Shown: piece after piece, positions 43,130-51,357 of the stretch | Position numbering within the stretch: position 1 is the first letter of the stretch | Layout of the letters: each line of letters begins with the position of its first letter | Assembly (NCBI GenBank): GCA_015066465.1 | Contig: SVOI01000001.1 | Span: 87,441-151,440 of the forward strand | Direction: 5' to 3' | Length of the DNA: 64,000 bases | DNA from: Oscillospiraceae bacterium | GTDB taxonomy: Bacteria > Bacillota > Clostridia > Oscillospirales > Acutalibacteraceae | Translations under genes and position numbers: made by a program | The notes under the pieces: generated by a model | The model's input: the letters and a program-made list of their open reading frames with translations, nothing else | The model's database searches: none | What the model was told of the DNA's origin: nothing

Positions 43130-45078
43130 AAAAGACAACCCCTGTTTTAGATGGAAAAAGATTAGAACGTTTAGAGCGAAGACGTGCTACAAGAAAGCTG
43201 AGATATTCTTCATACCGTGAAATTCACGAGGGCGAAGAAAAGGCAGAATCTTTTAAGACGAGTGCAAAAAGACTCTGGGGATATATCTGGGAGCAGAAAA
43301 TAGCGTTTATAATAGTTGTAATAACTTGTGCTGTTTCGGCAGTTTTCAGTGTACTCGGTCCTGATTACATAGGTCAGGCGCTCGATTTACTTAACGAGCA
43401 GGTTGAAGTTAAATTAAACGGTGGTGTTATTTCAGCCGATTCACTTTTACCTTGTGTAAAAGCGCTTGTTGTAATTTATGGCGGAATGGCGATATTCTCA
43501 TTCATACAACAATACGTAATGGCAGGTGTAACTGCGAAGGTTGTAAGAAAATTACGTGAAAAAATCAACGAAAAGCTTTCTTCGTTACCGCTTAAATATT
43601 ACGACAGTAACTCTAAAGGTGATATTTTAAGCCGTATAATGAATGACGTTGATAATATAAGTAACACTCTTCAACACAATCTTCTTTCTATTGTTTCTTC
43701 GGTAATTACTATTGTGGGCGTATTCATTATGATGGTAATTACAAACTGGTTTTTAACACTTTTTATAGTAGTTCTTGTGCCATTTACGGCTTTTATTGCT
43801 TTAAAGATACTTTCAGTTTCAAGAAAGCTTTTCAAAGCTCAGTGGGACAGAACCGGTGAACTCAATGGCCACGTAGAAGAAATTTACACAGGTCATAAGA
43901 TTGTTAAAATCTTTGGTCAGGAGCAATTAGCAGAAGATGAATTTAACGATATAAACGACGAGCTTGTTGAAGTGAGCAGTAAAGCACAGTTTATTTCTGG
44001 TACAATAGGTCCGTTTATAAATTTAATGGATAACGTAGGCTATATTTTAGTTGCTATTATTGGTGGATTTTTAATAGTAAATAATGGCGTATTTTCAGTC
44101 GGTGGAAAAGTAATTTATGATATGGGTACAGCCTTTTCAATCGGTGGTATTCTCACGTTTATTACTTACTCAAAGCTTTTCACTTCACCAATGTCAACTC
44201 TCGCACAGATTGCTAATACAATTCAGTCTTGTATGGCTTCTGCAGAAAGAGTGTTTAAGCTCTTTGATGAAGAGAGTGAAATTGATGAGCCAACAAGCGA
44301 AGAACTCGAATTTAAAGATTCTATTAAATTCGAAAATGTTTCGTTCTCTTATTCACAGGACAAGTCTTTAATGGAAAACTTGGATTTGACAGTTAAAAAG
44401 GGCAGTCTTGTAGCACTTGTAGGCCCTACAGGTGCTGGTAAAACTACATTTGTTAATCTTCTTATGAGATTTTACGACGTTACCGGTGGTAAAATTACCA
44501 TTGATGGAAAAGATATAAGAACTGTAAAACGTGATGATTTAAGAAAGCTTTATGGTATGGTTTTACAGGAAACCTGGCTTTTTGACGGAACTATAATGGA
44601 TAATATCCGTTATGGTAAGCTTGATGCAACTGATGAAGAGGTTTATGACGCTTCGAGACTTTCAGGTGCAGAAGAATTTATTAAACTACTTCCTGATGGC
44701 TACAACACAAGAATTACAGAAAATGGTGAAAATCTTTCTGGTGGTCAGAAGCAGCTTATTACAATTGCAAGAGCATTCCTCAAGAATCCGTCAGTGCTTA
44801 TTCTTGACGAAGCAACTTCTTCTGTTGATACAAGAACAGAGCTTCTTGTGCAAAAGGGTATGAATGAAGTTATGAAGGGCAGAACAAACTTTGTTGTTGC
44901 TCACAGACTTTCAACAATCCGTAAAGCAGATGAAATTTTGTTTATAGATAATGGTACAATAAGAGAGCGTGGCACACACGAAGAGCTTTTAGAAAAGCAA
45001 GGCCTTTATTACGCTATGTATAAAAGTGGCTTCGGTGGTGTGGTAGAAACAACAGAAACACTTTCTACTGATTATTAA
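43126..45078 (+). CDS. ABC exporter half-transporter, canonical partner
   Basis: A 650-residue partner of the preceding gene. An N-terminal basic extension (~55 residues, 'RLERLERRRATRKLRYSSY') precedes six membrane helices and an ATPase domain with Walker A 'GPTGAGKTT', signature 'LSGGQKQLITIARAF', Walker B 'VLILDEATSSVD' with catalytic Glu, and H-loop 'VVAHRLSTI'. Start/stop overlap ATGA with the first half supports a 1:1 heterodimer. The N-terminal extension is a common trait of the larger half in clostridial pairs. Confidence 0.94.
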   Translation: MKKTTPVLDGKRLERLERRRATRKLRYSSYREIHEGEEKAESFKTSAKRLWGYIWEQKIAFIIVVITCAVSAVFSVLGPDYIGQALDLLNEQVEVKLNGGVISADSLLPCVKALVVIYGGMAIFSFIQQYVMAGVTAKVVRKLREKINEKLSSLPLKYYDSNSKGDILSRIMNDVDNISNTLQHNLLSIVSSVITIVGVFIMMVITNWFLTLFIVVLVPFTAFIALKILSVSRKLFKAQWDRTGELNGHVEEIYTGHKIVKIFGQEQLAEDEFNDINDELVEVSSKAQFISGTIGPFINLMDNVGYILVAIIGGFLIVNNGVFSVGGKVIYDMGTAFSIGGILTFITYSKLFTSPMSTLAQIANTIQSCMASAERVFKLFDEESEIDEPTSEELEFKDSIKFENVSFSYSQDKSLMENLDLTVKKGSLVALVGPTGAGKTTFVNLLMRFYDVTGGKITIDGKDIRTVKRDDLRKLYGMVLQETWLFDGTIMDNIRYGKLDATDEEVYDASRLSGAEEFIKLLPDGYNTRITENGENLSGGQKQLITIARAFLKNPSVLILDEATSSVDTRTELLVQKGMNEVMKGRTNFVVAHRLSTIRKADEILFIDNGTIRERGTHEELLEKQGLYYAMYKSGFGGVVETTETLSTDY

Positions 45079-45116
45079 AATGTAATTTATAATTCTTTTT
45101 GAAAGGATAGATAGAA

Positions 45117-46499
45117 ATGAATAACACAGAAAAATCTATGGAAAAACTTGTTGCTCTTTGTAAGGGCAGAGGTTTTGTGTATGCAGGTAGCGAAATTTAC
45201 GGTGGACTTGCAAACACTTGGGATTATGGCCCATTAGGTGTTGAACTTAAAAATAATATTAAGAATGCCTGGAGAAAGAAGTTTATTCAGGAAAATCCAT
45301 ATAATGTTGGTCTTGACAGTGCAATTCTTATGAATCCACAGACATGGGTAGCTTCTGGTCACCTTGGTGGCTTCTCAGACCCATTAATGGACTGCCGTGA
45401 ATGTAAAACACGTCATAGAGCAGATAATTTAATTGAAGATTTTGACGGCACAGTTGTTGCTGGCTGGTCAAATGAACAGATGATGGATTACATAAAAGAA
45501 AAGGCGATTCCTTGCCCTGATTGTGGTAAGCATAACTTTACAGATATCCGTCAGTTTAACCTTATGTTCAAAACATTCCAGGGGGTTACTGAAGACAGTA
45601 AAAACGAGCTTTACTTAAGACCTGAAACAGCACAGGGTATTTTTGTTAACTTTGCAAATATTCAGAGAACTACAAGAAAGAAAGTACCGTTTGGTGTTGC
45701 TCAGATTGGTAAATCATTCCGTAACGAAATTACACCAGGTAACTTTATTTTCCGTGTTCGTGAATTTGAACAGATGGAGCTTGAATTCTTCTGTAAGCCT
45801 GGTACAGATTTAGAGTGGTTTGAATACTGGCGTGGTTTCTGCCGTGACTGGCTTTACTCATTAAACATCAAAGCAGAAAACCTTCGCCTTCGTGACCACG
45901 ATAAAGAAGAACTTTGCTTCTATTCAAAAGCTACAACAGACTTCGAATACTTATTCCCATTCGGTTGGGGCGAGCTCTGGGGCGTTGCAGACAGAACTGA
46001 CTACGACTTGACTCAGCACATTAATACTTCAGGTAAGAGCCTTGACTATTTTGACCCTGAAACAAATGAAAGATACATTCCTTATGTTATTGAACCATCT
46101 TTAGGTGTTGAAAGACTCTTCCTTGCAATTCTCACAGAGGCTTATGATGAAGAGGTTGTAGATGCAGAAAAGAATGACACACGTGTTGTTCTTCGTCTTC
46201 ACCCAACACTTGCACCATATAAATGTGCAGTTCTTCCACTTTCAAAGAAATTAAACGAAAAAGCAACAGAAGTATTTACTACACTTTCTAAGAAATTTAA
46301 CGTTGAATTTGACGATGCTGGTTCAATTGGTAAAAGATATCGCCGTCAGGACGAAATCGGTACACCTTACTGCATTACTTATGACTTCGAAAGTGAAGAA
46401 GATAACTGTGTAACAGTACGTGACAGAGATACTATGGAACAAGTAAGAATTCCAATTGCGGATTTAGTTAAATATATTGAAGAGAAAATTGAATTCTAA
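45117..46499 (+). CDS. glyS: Glycyl-tRNA synthetase, single-chain type
   Basis: A 460-residue class II enzyme that charges tRNA-Gly. It has '[18 protein letters not shown]', a zinc-knuckle pair ('CRECKTRH', 'CPDCGKHNF'), motif 2 '[20 protein letters not shown]', '[13 protein letters not shown]' and motif 3 '[18 protein letters not shown]', then the C-terminal anticodon-binding domain. It is the homodimeric GlyQS-like form common in Firmicutes such as Clostridia, not the alpha2-beta2 form. No T-box leader is seen in the short 38-base gap upstream. A terminator follows. Confidence 0.96.
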   Translation: MNNTEKSMEKLVALCKGRGFVYAGSEIYGGLANTWDYGPLGVELKNNIKNAWRKKFIQENPYNVGLDSAILMNPQTWVASGHLGGFSDPLMDCRECKTRHRADNLIEDFDGTVVAGWSNEQMMDYIKEKAIPCPDCGKHNFTDIRQFNLMFKTFQGVTEDSKNELYLRPETAQGIFVNFANIQRTTRKKVPFGVAQIGKSFRNEITPGNFIFRVREFEQMELEFFCKPGTDLEWFEYWRGFCRDWLYSLNIKAENLRLRDHDKEELCFYSKATTDFEYLFPFGWGELWGVADRTDYDLTQHINTSGKSLDYFDPETNERYIPYVIEPSLGVERLFLAILTEAYDEEVVDAEKNDTRVVLRLHPTLAPYKCAVLPLSKKLNEKATEVFTTLSKKFNVEFDDAGSIGKRYRRQDEIGTPYCITYDFESEEDNCVTVRDRDTMEQVRIPIADLVKYIEEKIEF

Positions 46500-46506
46500 A
46501 ACAATA

Positions 46507-46545
46507 AAAGCACTTTGGCTAAACCAAGGTGCTTTATGTTTTTGT
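46507..46545. terminator. Terminator shared by glyS and the convergent small gene
   Basis: AAAGCACTTTGG / CCAAGGTGCTTT stem (one G-U pair) with T-rich tail. It slightly overlaps the 3' end of the minus-strand gene. Confidence 0.75.
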
Positions 46546-46818
46546 TATTGTTTCTGCATTAGTTAAGGCTTCCACTAATAATTTAGAACCGAGAGCATAT
46601 CCGTCACAAAAAGACTGTTCGCTTATTAACGATAAATATTCTTCAAAACAATCTTTGAACTTTTCAAAATTTTCTTTTGTTTTAATGTCAGCAGTTTCTA
46701 AAACGTGGTTATAATTACTTTGTATAAGACTTTCAAGTTCCTGAATATCCTGATTATTTATGCCTAAATATTTTATTGGCGCAAGATTTCCGTTCCAAAG
46801 TTTTGCAATAGTATTCAT
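46534..46818 (-). CDS. Small protein, DUF6809-like
   Basis: A 94-residue helical protein ('LWNGNLAPIKYLGINNQDIQ', 'SEQSFCDGYALGSKLLVEAL') that resembles the DUF6809 group of small Firmicutes proteins, though I cannot be certain. It has a strong ribosome site (AAAGGAG, 8-base spacing) and a consensus promoter on the minus strand whose spacer holds a perfect 16-bp palindrome. It is divergent from an XRE regulator at 46936, which is the likely repressor. No toxin fold is recognised. Confidence 0.78.
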   Translation of the reverse strand: MNTIAKLWNGNLAPIKYLGINNQDIQELESLIQSNYNHVLETADIKTKENFEKFKDCFEEYLSLISEQSFCDGYALGSKLLVEALTNAETITKT

Positions 46819-46835
46819 CGAAAAAACTCCTTTCG

Positions 46836-46914
46836 CACTTTATAGGGTGATGTATAGATTTTAGCACCTTTTAAGGTGCGTGTCAAGAGCATCTTATAAG
46901 GTTCGTGATATAAT
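46836..46914. promoter_or_regulatory. Divergent control region with three operator-like palindromes
   Basis: Three 14-bp sites share the form CAYYTTWTARGGTG: 46836-46849, 46865-46878 (perfect palindrome extended to GCACC..GGTGC) and 46890-46903. The middle one fills the 17-base spacer between TTGACA (46886-46881) and TAAAAT (46863-46858) of the minus-strand promoter. The third lies 6 bases before TATAAT (46909-46914) of the plus-strand gene. This suggests repression of both genes by the XRE protein. Confidence 0.75.
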
Positions 46915-46935
46915 GTGCAAAAGGTGGTTTTAGAA

Positions 46936-47154
46936 ATGGATTATTATAAACGTTTGAAAGATATAAGGGAAGATAATGATTTAACTCAAGTTGACGTTGC
47001 TGAAATTTTAAAAACAACGAGACAACAGGTAAGTAAATGGGAAACTGGTGCACAGATGATGGGTGTCGATAAATATATAATTTTAGCAAAGCATTATAAT
47101 GTTTCAGTTGATTATTTACTTGGACTTATTGATGAACCCAGAAAATTAAAATAA
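46936..47154 (+). CDS. XRE-family transcriptional regulator (small)
   Basis: A 72-residue single helix-turn-helix protein: 'LKDIREDNDLTQVDVAEIL', 'TTRQQVSKWETGAQM' and 'LAKHYNVSVDYLLGLIDEP' match HTH_3. ATG 46936 has an AAAAGGTGG site 9 bases upstream; the in-frame GTG 46915 sits right after the -10 box and is not usable. It faces a small gene across a shared operator region and likely represses both. A terminator follows. Confidence 0.92.
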   Translation: MDYYKRLKDIREDNDLTQVDVAEILKTTRQQVSKWETGAQMMGVDKYIILAKHYNVSVDYLLGLIDEPRKLK

Positions 47155-47155
47155 C

Positions 47156-47187
47156 AAAAACGCTTTGGATTTTTCCAAAGCGTTTTT
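47156..47187. terminator. Bidirectional terminator
   Basis: AAAAACGCTTTGG / CCAAAGCGTTTTT stem (13 bp) between convergent small genes. Confidence 0.88.
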
Positions 47188-47188
47188 G

Positions 47189-47350
47189 TTATTTTAAGGT
47201 GTATTTAATATAAATATCTTCAGTTTTTGCTACGGCATTTATAAGTGTTTGTTTTATACTATCTACTGTATCGTTAGATATTGCTTCTGCGATACCTTCA
47301 GCTAATAAAAAATACATATCCTTATACATATTATTCTCGTTGTTTTGCAT
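47189..47350 (-). CDS. Small hypothetical protein (53 residues)
   Basis: A 53-residue acidic, probably helical protein ('MYFLLAEGIAEAISNDTVDS', 'QTLINAVAKTEDIYIKY'). The start ATG at 47350 has AAAGGAG 11 bases upstream, and a good promoter (TTGACT-17-TATAAT) lies on the minus strand at 47426-47398. These signals make it a real gene despite its size. It is divergent from the XRE gene at 47500, the same arrangement as the neighbouring module. I do not recognise the family. Confidence 0.7.
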   Translation of the reverse strand: MQNNENNMYKDMYFLLAEGIAEAISNDTVDSIKQTLINAVAKTEDIYIKYTLK

Positions 47351-47397
47351 TTTTTTAAAATCTCCTTTAATACCCTTTTCCACTATTAGTATTAAAT

Positions 47398-47440
47398 ATT
47401 ATACAAATGCTTTTTAAAATAGTCAAGTGCTTTTTAAAAT
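47398..47440 (-). promoter_or_regulatory. Promoter with 17-bp direct-repeat operators
   Basis: Minus-strand TTGACT (47426-47421) and TATAAT (47403-47398), 17 bases apart. On the plus strand CAARTGCTTTTTAAAAT occurs at 47404-47420 and 47424-47440, period 20, about two helical turns; one copy fills the promoter spacer. Likely binding sites of the divergent XRE protein (gene at 47500), which has its own TATAAT at 47466-47471. Confidence 0.7.
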
Positions 47441-47499
47441 AAACTAATACGGCATAAAATAAATATATAATGGAAAAGGTAGTAAAGGAGTGATATTGA

Positions 47500-47748
47500 G
47501 TGAGTAAAAATTCTGGTTTTGCAAATAGGGACCGACTTATTGAATTAGGTATTACTATAGCCTTTGCACGAAAATTGCGTGGTATGAGTCAGGAGCAATT
47601 AGCAGAAAAGGCAGGAATAAGCAGGTCTCATTTAAGTGCAATAGAAGCGCCTAATTTAGTAAGAGCATTTTCAGTGGATATCTTATTCAGTATCGCTGAT
47701 GCATTAAATCTTAAAGCAAGTGATTTGTTAGAAAACAGAATAAGATAA
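47500..47748 (+). CDS. XRE-family transcriptional regulator
   Basis: An 82-residue helix-turn-helix protein: 'LGITIAFARKLRGMSQEQLA', 'KAGISRSHLSAIEAPNLV' and 'LFSIADALNLKASDLLE'. The start is GTG 47500 with AAAGGAG ending 9 bases upstream. It resembles the SinR-like single-domain XRE group and probably represses the divergent small gene at 47350. A terminator shared with pdp follows. Confidence 0.9.
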   Translation: MSKNSGFANRDRLIELGITIAFARKLRGMSQEQLAEKAGISRSHLSAIEAPNLVRAFSVDILFSIADALNLKASDLLENRIR

Positions 47749-47783
47749 AAGCACTTTGAATTTTTTCAAAGTGCTTTATTTTT
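47748..47783. terminator. Bidirectional terminator
   Basis: AAAGCACTTTGAA / TTCAAAGTGCTTT stem (13 bp) with a 4-base loop and flanking A/T runs. Confidence 0.85.
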
Positions 47784-49083
47784 ATCTCACTATTTCATAA
47801 ATAAGAGGAATTTCTTTTGGATTTTCATTTGAAAATTCTATTGCCGAAAGGAATTTCTCTTTTGCAGTTTTTAAAGAGTCTTTATTGTTAGTGTAAAGAG
47901 TTGCAATTATGTCGCCTTTAGCAACCTTATCACCAGTTTTTTTATTTAATACTATACCAGCAGAAAAGTCAATTGCATCTTCTTTCTTTTCACGACCAGC
48001 ACCTAAAATTACTGAAGAAATGCCAATTTCTTCTGCATTCATTGAAGAAATGTAGCAGTCTTTTTCTGAAATTATATCTTCTTTAAATTCTGCTTTCGGG
48101 AAGTTATCAGGGTTCTCTATCCAGTTACTATTACCACCCTGATGAGAAATCCATTCTTTGAATTTTTCTAACGCTTTGCCACTCGAAAGAGCGTTGTCAA
48201 CTAATTCACTTGCTTCTTGAGTGGATATATTTTTAGAAAGTGAAACTATTTCTGTTGCAAGACTACAAGCAACGTATTTTAAATCTTCTGCACCATTACC
48301 TTTTAAAATTTCAATTGCTTCAATTACTTCAAGCGAATTACCAATGTTTTTGCCTAAAGGTGTATTCATATCGGTAATAATAGCTGCCATATTTCTGCCA
48401 TTGTTTTTACCGATTTTAACCATTTCTTCTGCTAACGCTTTTGCATCTTCTGGTGTTTTCATAAATGCACCACTACCGCACTTAACGTCAAGAACTATAG
48501 TGTGTGAGCCTGCTGCAAGTTTTTTACTCATAATACTTGAAGCAATAAGCGGAATGCTGTCAACGGTTGCAGTAACGTCTCGTAAAGCGTAGAGCTTTTT
48601 ATCAGCTGGTGTTAAGTTACCAGTTTGCCCTACAACTGCAATTCCAATATTTTTAACTTGAGTGAAGAATTCGTCATTTGTAAGTGAAGTGTTAAAGCCT
48701 TCTATGGATTCTAATTTATCAACAGTACCACCCGTGTGACCGAGGCCTCGCCCACTCATTTTTGCAATAATGCAACCAAGAGAAGCAACAATTGGTGCTA
48801 CAATTAAAGTGGTTTTGTCACCAACGCCACCAGTGGAATGCTTATCTACAGTTTTATCACCAAAGAGGCCTAAATCTACCGTATCACCAGAATTTGCCAT
48901 AGCAAGTGTTAAAGTGGCAGTTTCCTTTTCGGTCATACCATTAAAGAAAATTGCCATAGTGAGAGCAGAAGCCTGATAATCGGGGATAGAACCATCTGTA
49001 TAGCCTTTAACAAAAAACTCGATTTCTTCTTTTGTAAGCTCTTTATTATCACGTTTGTTTTTTATAATATCATACATTCTCAT
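47782..49083 (-). CDS. pdp: Pyrimidine-nucleoside phosphorylase
   Basis: A 433-residue enzyme that splits uridine, thymidine or deoxyuridine with phosphate into base and (deoxy)ribose 1-phosphate. It has 'FFVKGYTDGSIPDYQASAL', 'DKHSTGGVGDKTTLIVAPIV' (phosphate site), 'KMSGRGLGHTGGTVDKLESI' (signature) and the C-terminal lobe 'GAGREKKEDAIDFSAGIVL'. Length and motifs fit Firmicutes Pdp/DeoA. It is the last gene of the operon, with its start overlapping cdd by 4 bases. Its product feeds deoB. Confidence 0.95.
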   Translation of the reverse strand: MRMYDIIKNKRDNKELTKEEIEFFVKGYTDGSIPDYQASALTMAIFFNGMTEKETATLTLAMANSGDTVDLGLFGDKTVDKHSTGGVGDKTTLIVAPIVASLGCIIAKMSGRGLGHTGGTVDKLESIEGFNTSLTNDEFFTQVKNIGIAVVGQTGNLTPADKKLYALRDVTATVDSIPLIASSIMSKKLAAGSHTIVLDVKCGSGAFMKTPEDAKALAEEMVKIGKNNGRNMAAIITDMNTPLGKNIGNSLEVIEAIEILKGNGAEDLKYVACSLATEIVSLSKNISTQEASELVDNALSSGKALEKFKEWISHQGGNSNWIENPDNFPKAEFKEDIISEKDCYISSMNAEEIGISSVILGAGREKKEDAIDFSAGIVLNKKTGDKVAKGDIIATLYTNNKDSLKTAKEKFLSAIEFSNENPKEIPLIYEIVR

Positions 49084-49490
49084 TTTGATAAAATCTCCGG
49101 TTTAAAGGATTGGGGTAACAGGTCTTTAAGTAAAACCTTATCATAATTCTCGTTTTCTCTGACAATTAAAATTTCAAAGTCGTCACTACAAAATTCACGC
49201 ATTACTTGTCTGCAAACGCCACAAGGTGGTGTTGGTGAAGTAACTGCACCATTTTTACCACCGACAACAGCAATTTTTGAAAAATTTTTTTCACCTTCAG
49301 AAATTGCCTTAAAAAATGCAACACGCTCTGCACAAATTGAGGGGCCAAAGGCAACGTTTTCGATATTGCAACCCGTATATACTTTTCCGTTTTCGGTAAG
49401 TAACGCCGCACCTACTTTAAAATCAGAGTAGGGTGAATATGAGTTTTTCATAGCGTTAATTGCTTCAATAACTAATTCTTTATCTGTCAT
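49080..49490 (-). CDS. cdd: Cytidine deaminase
   Basis: A 136-residue zinc enzyme converting (deoxy)cytidine to (deoxy)uridine. 'CNIENVAFGPSICAERVAFF' carries the catalytic Glu and first zinc Cys, and 'SPTPPCGVCRQVMREF' the other two Cys. 'YSPYSDFKVGAALLT' is the conserved N-terminal segment. It overlaps pdp by 4 bases and lies 4 bases from deoB. The product uridine is the substrate of Pdp. Confidence 0.96.
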   Translation of the reverse strand: MTDKELVIEAINAMKNSYSPYSDFKVGAALLTENGKVYTGCNIENVAFGPSICAERVAFFKAISEGEKNFSKIAVVGGKNGAVTSPTPPCGVCRQVMREFCSDDFEILIVRENENYDKVLLKDLLPQSFKPEILSK

Positions 49491-49494
49491 AAAA

Positions 49495-50610
49495 TCATCC
49501 CAATAATAATTTTTTTACAGTATCTGCTACAAATGTAAATCCGTCAATAGTACCATTGTTTTTAGGTTTAATTTCTTCACCATACATAATAAATGGCACG
49601 TATTCTCTCGTGTGGTCTGTGCTAACGTCACCTGGGTCACAGCCGTGGTCAGCAGTAATAATTAAAACGTCATCATTTTTCATATTCTCAATAAATTCTG
49701 GTAACCATTTATCGAAATCGGCTAATGCTTTGGCGTAGCCGTCAACGTCGTTTCTGTGACCATAAACCATATCGAAATCAACAAGATTAATAAAGCAAAG
49801 ACCGTTAAAATCTTTTTTCTGATATTCGAGTGTTTTTGTCATACCATCATCATTGTTTTTAGTGTAAACGTATTCTGTAAGACCCTTTCCAGCAAAAATA
49901 TCGTTTATTTTACCAACGCCGATTACATCCAAGCCATTTTTCTTTAATTCATCAAGAACAGTATCCTTTGGTGGCTCTAATGAAAAATCGTGTCTTCTCG
50001 GAGTCCTTTTAAATGGATGCTCACCCTCAAAAGGACGAGCAATAACTCTGCCGACCCCAAAATCACCAACTAATAATTTACGTGCAATTCTACAATATTC
50101 ATAAAGTACTTCAGGTGGGACAATACTTTCGTGTGCCGCAATCTGAAATACGCTGTCAGCAGAGGTGTAAACAATCAAAGCACCAGTTTTTAAATGCTCT
50201 TCGCCATAATCTTTTATAACCTCTGTTCCAGAATATGGTTTGTTACAGAGTACCCCTCTGCCTGTAAGGCGAGAAAATTCGTCTAAAAGCTCCTTGGGGA
50301 AACCTTGAGGGAACGTAGGTAATGGTTTTTCTGACACAATACCTGCAATTTCCCAGTGACCGATGGTTGTGTCTTTACCTTTTGATTTTTCTCTGAGTCT
50401 CGCAACTTCTGATTTTAATTCACCTTTACCAAGATAAGAAAGACCGTCTATTTCAGTAAACCCGATGCTTTTAAGATTTTCTATATTAAATTCATTTGAT
50501 TTACTTATGCTACCTACTGTGTTTGCACCTTTATCGCCAAAGCTTTGGGCATCTGGTGCTTCACCAATTCCACAAGAGTCAAGAACTATAAGAAATACTC
50601 TTTTAGTCAT
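49495..50610 (-). CDS. deoB: Phosphopentomutase
   Basis: A 371-residue alkaline-phosphatase-fold mutase that converts (deoxy)ribose 1-phosphate to the 5-phosphate. Metal-site segments are 'FLIVLDSCGIGEAPDAQSFG', 'GANTVGSIS' (phosphorylated Thr), 'IITADHGCDPG' and 'STDHTREYVPFIMYG'. 'GKDTTIGHWEIAG' is also family-typical. It overlaps deoD by one base (TAATG). No deoC aldolase gene is in the window. Confidence 0.95.
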   Translation of the reverse strand: MTKRVFLIVLDSCGIGEAPDAQSFGDKGANTVGSISKSNEFNIENLKSIGFTEIDGLSYLGKGELKSEVARLREKSKGKDTTIGHWEIAGIVSEKPLPTFPQGFPKELLDEFSRLTGRGVLCNKPYSGTEVIKDYGEEHLKTGALIVYTSADSVFQIAAHESIVPPEVLYEYCRIARKLLVGDFGVGRVIARPFEGEHPFKRTPRRHDFSLEPPKDTVLDELKKNGLDVIGVGKINDIFAGKGLTEYVYTKNNDDGMTKTLEYQKKDFNGLCFINLVDFDMVYGHRNDVDGYAKALADFDKWLPEFIENMKNDDVLIITADHGCDPGDVSTDHTREYVPFIMYGEEIKPKNNGTIDGFTFVADTVKKLLLG

Positions 50611-51338
50611 TATTTATTCTCCAATTCTACTGCAGTTTCAAGTGCCAATTTCATCATATCTGTAAATGAATTCTGTCTTTCAATTGCAGGGAGTGATTCA
50701 CCTGTTACTAAATGGTCAGAAATTGTAAATAATGCACCAGCACGTTTGCCTGCTCTTGCCGCATTCATAAAGAGTGCTGCTGCTTCCATTTCTACAGCTA
50801 AAACGCCCATTTTTTGCCAGTTAGCTGAAAGCTCTGGGGTGTCACCATAAAATACGTCAGAAGAAAGCACGTTACCAACTTCATATTTAATTCCCAATTC
50901 TTCTGCTTTTTCTACTGTTGTTCTTAAAACAGTGAAATCTGAAATAGGTGCAAAGTCACCAGGAAGATTAAAGGTGTGACTGTATCTTGAAGTGGTGCAA
51001 GCACCTTGCGCAATAACAATGTCACGTACTTTTACCTTATCGCACATACCACCAGCAGAGCCGATTCTTATGATGTTATCCACATCGAAAAAATTGAAAA
51101 GCTCGTAACTGTAAATTCCTATTGATGGCATACCCATACCAGAAGCCATAACAGAAACACGAGTTCCCTTATAAGTACCAGTGTAGCCGTGAATTCCACG
51201 AACGTTGTTAACTAAAACTGCATCTTCTAAAAAGTTTTCTGCAATAAATTTTGCTCTTAACGGGTCACCTGGCATAAGCACAGTTTTTGCAAAATCTTCT
51301 GGCTTCGCATCAATGTGAGGTGTAGGATAATTTTTCAT
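50610..51338 (-). CDS. deoD: Purine-nucleoside phosphorylase, DeoD (hexameric) type
   Basis: A 242-residue enzyme that splits purine nucleosides with phosphate. Motifs are 'TPHIDAKPEDFAKTVLMPGDPLRAKF' (partly quoted) at the N-terminus, 'YTGTYKGTRVSVMASGMGMPS', 'IIRIGSAGGM' and 'VLAVEMEAAALFMNAARAG', all of the DeoD group. It lies 19 bases after the ABC exporter gene and is translationally close to deoB. Confidence 0.95.
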   Translation of the reverse strand: MKNYPTPHIDAKPEDFAKTVLMPGDPLRAKFIAENFLEDAVLVNNVRGIHGYTGTYKGTRVSVMASGMGMPSIGIYSYELFNFFDVDNIIRIGSAGGMCDKVKVRDIVIAQGACTTSRYSHTFNLPGDFAPISDFTVLRTTVEKAEELGIKYEVGNVLSSDVFYGDTPELSANWQKMGVLAVEMEAAALFMNAARAGKRAGALFTISDHLVTGESLPAIERQNSFTDMMKLALETAVELENK

Positions 51339-51357
51339 AAAATCAACTCCTTAAAGT

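Noticed and set aside
45079..45116. T-box leader for glyS
   Set aside because: The gap is only 38 bases, too short for a T-box, and no specifier stem is visible.
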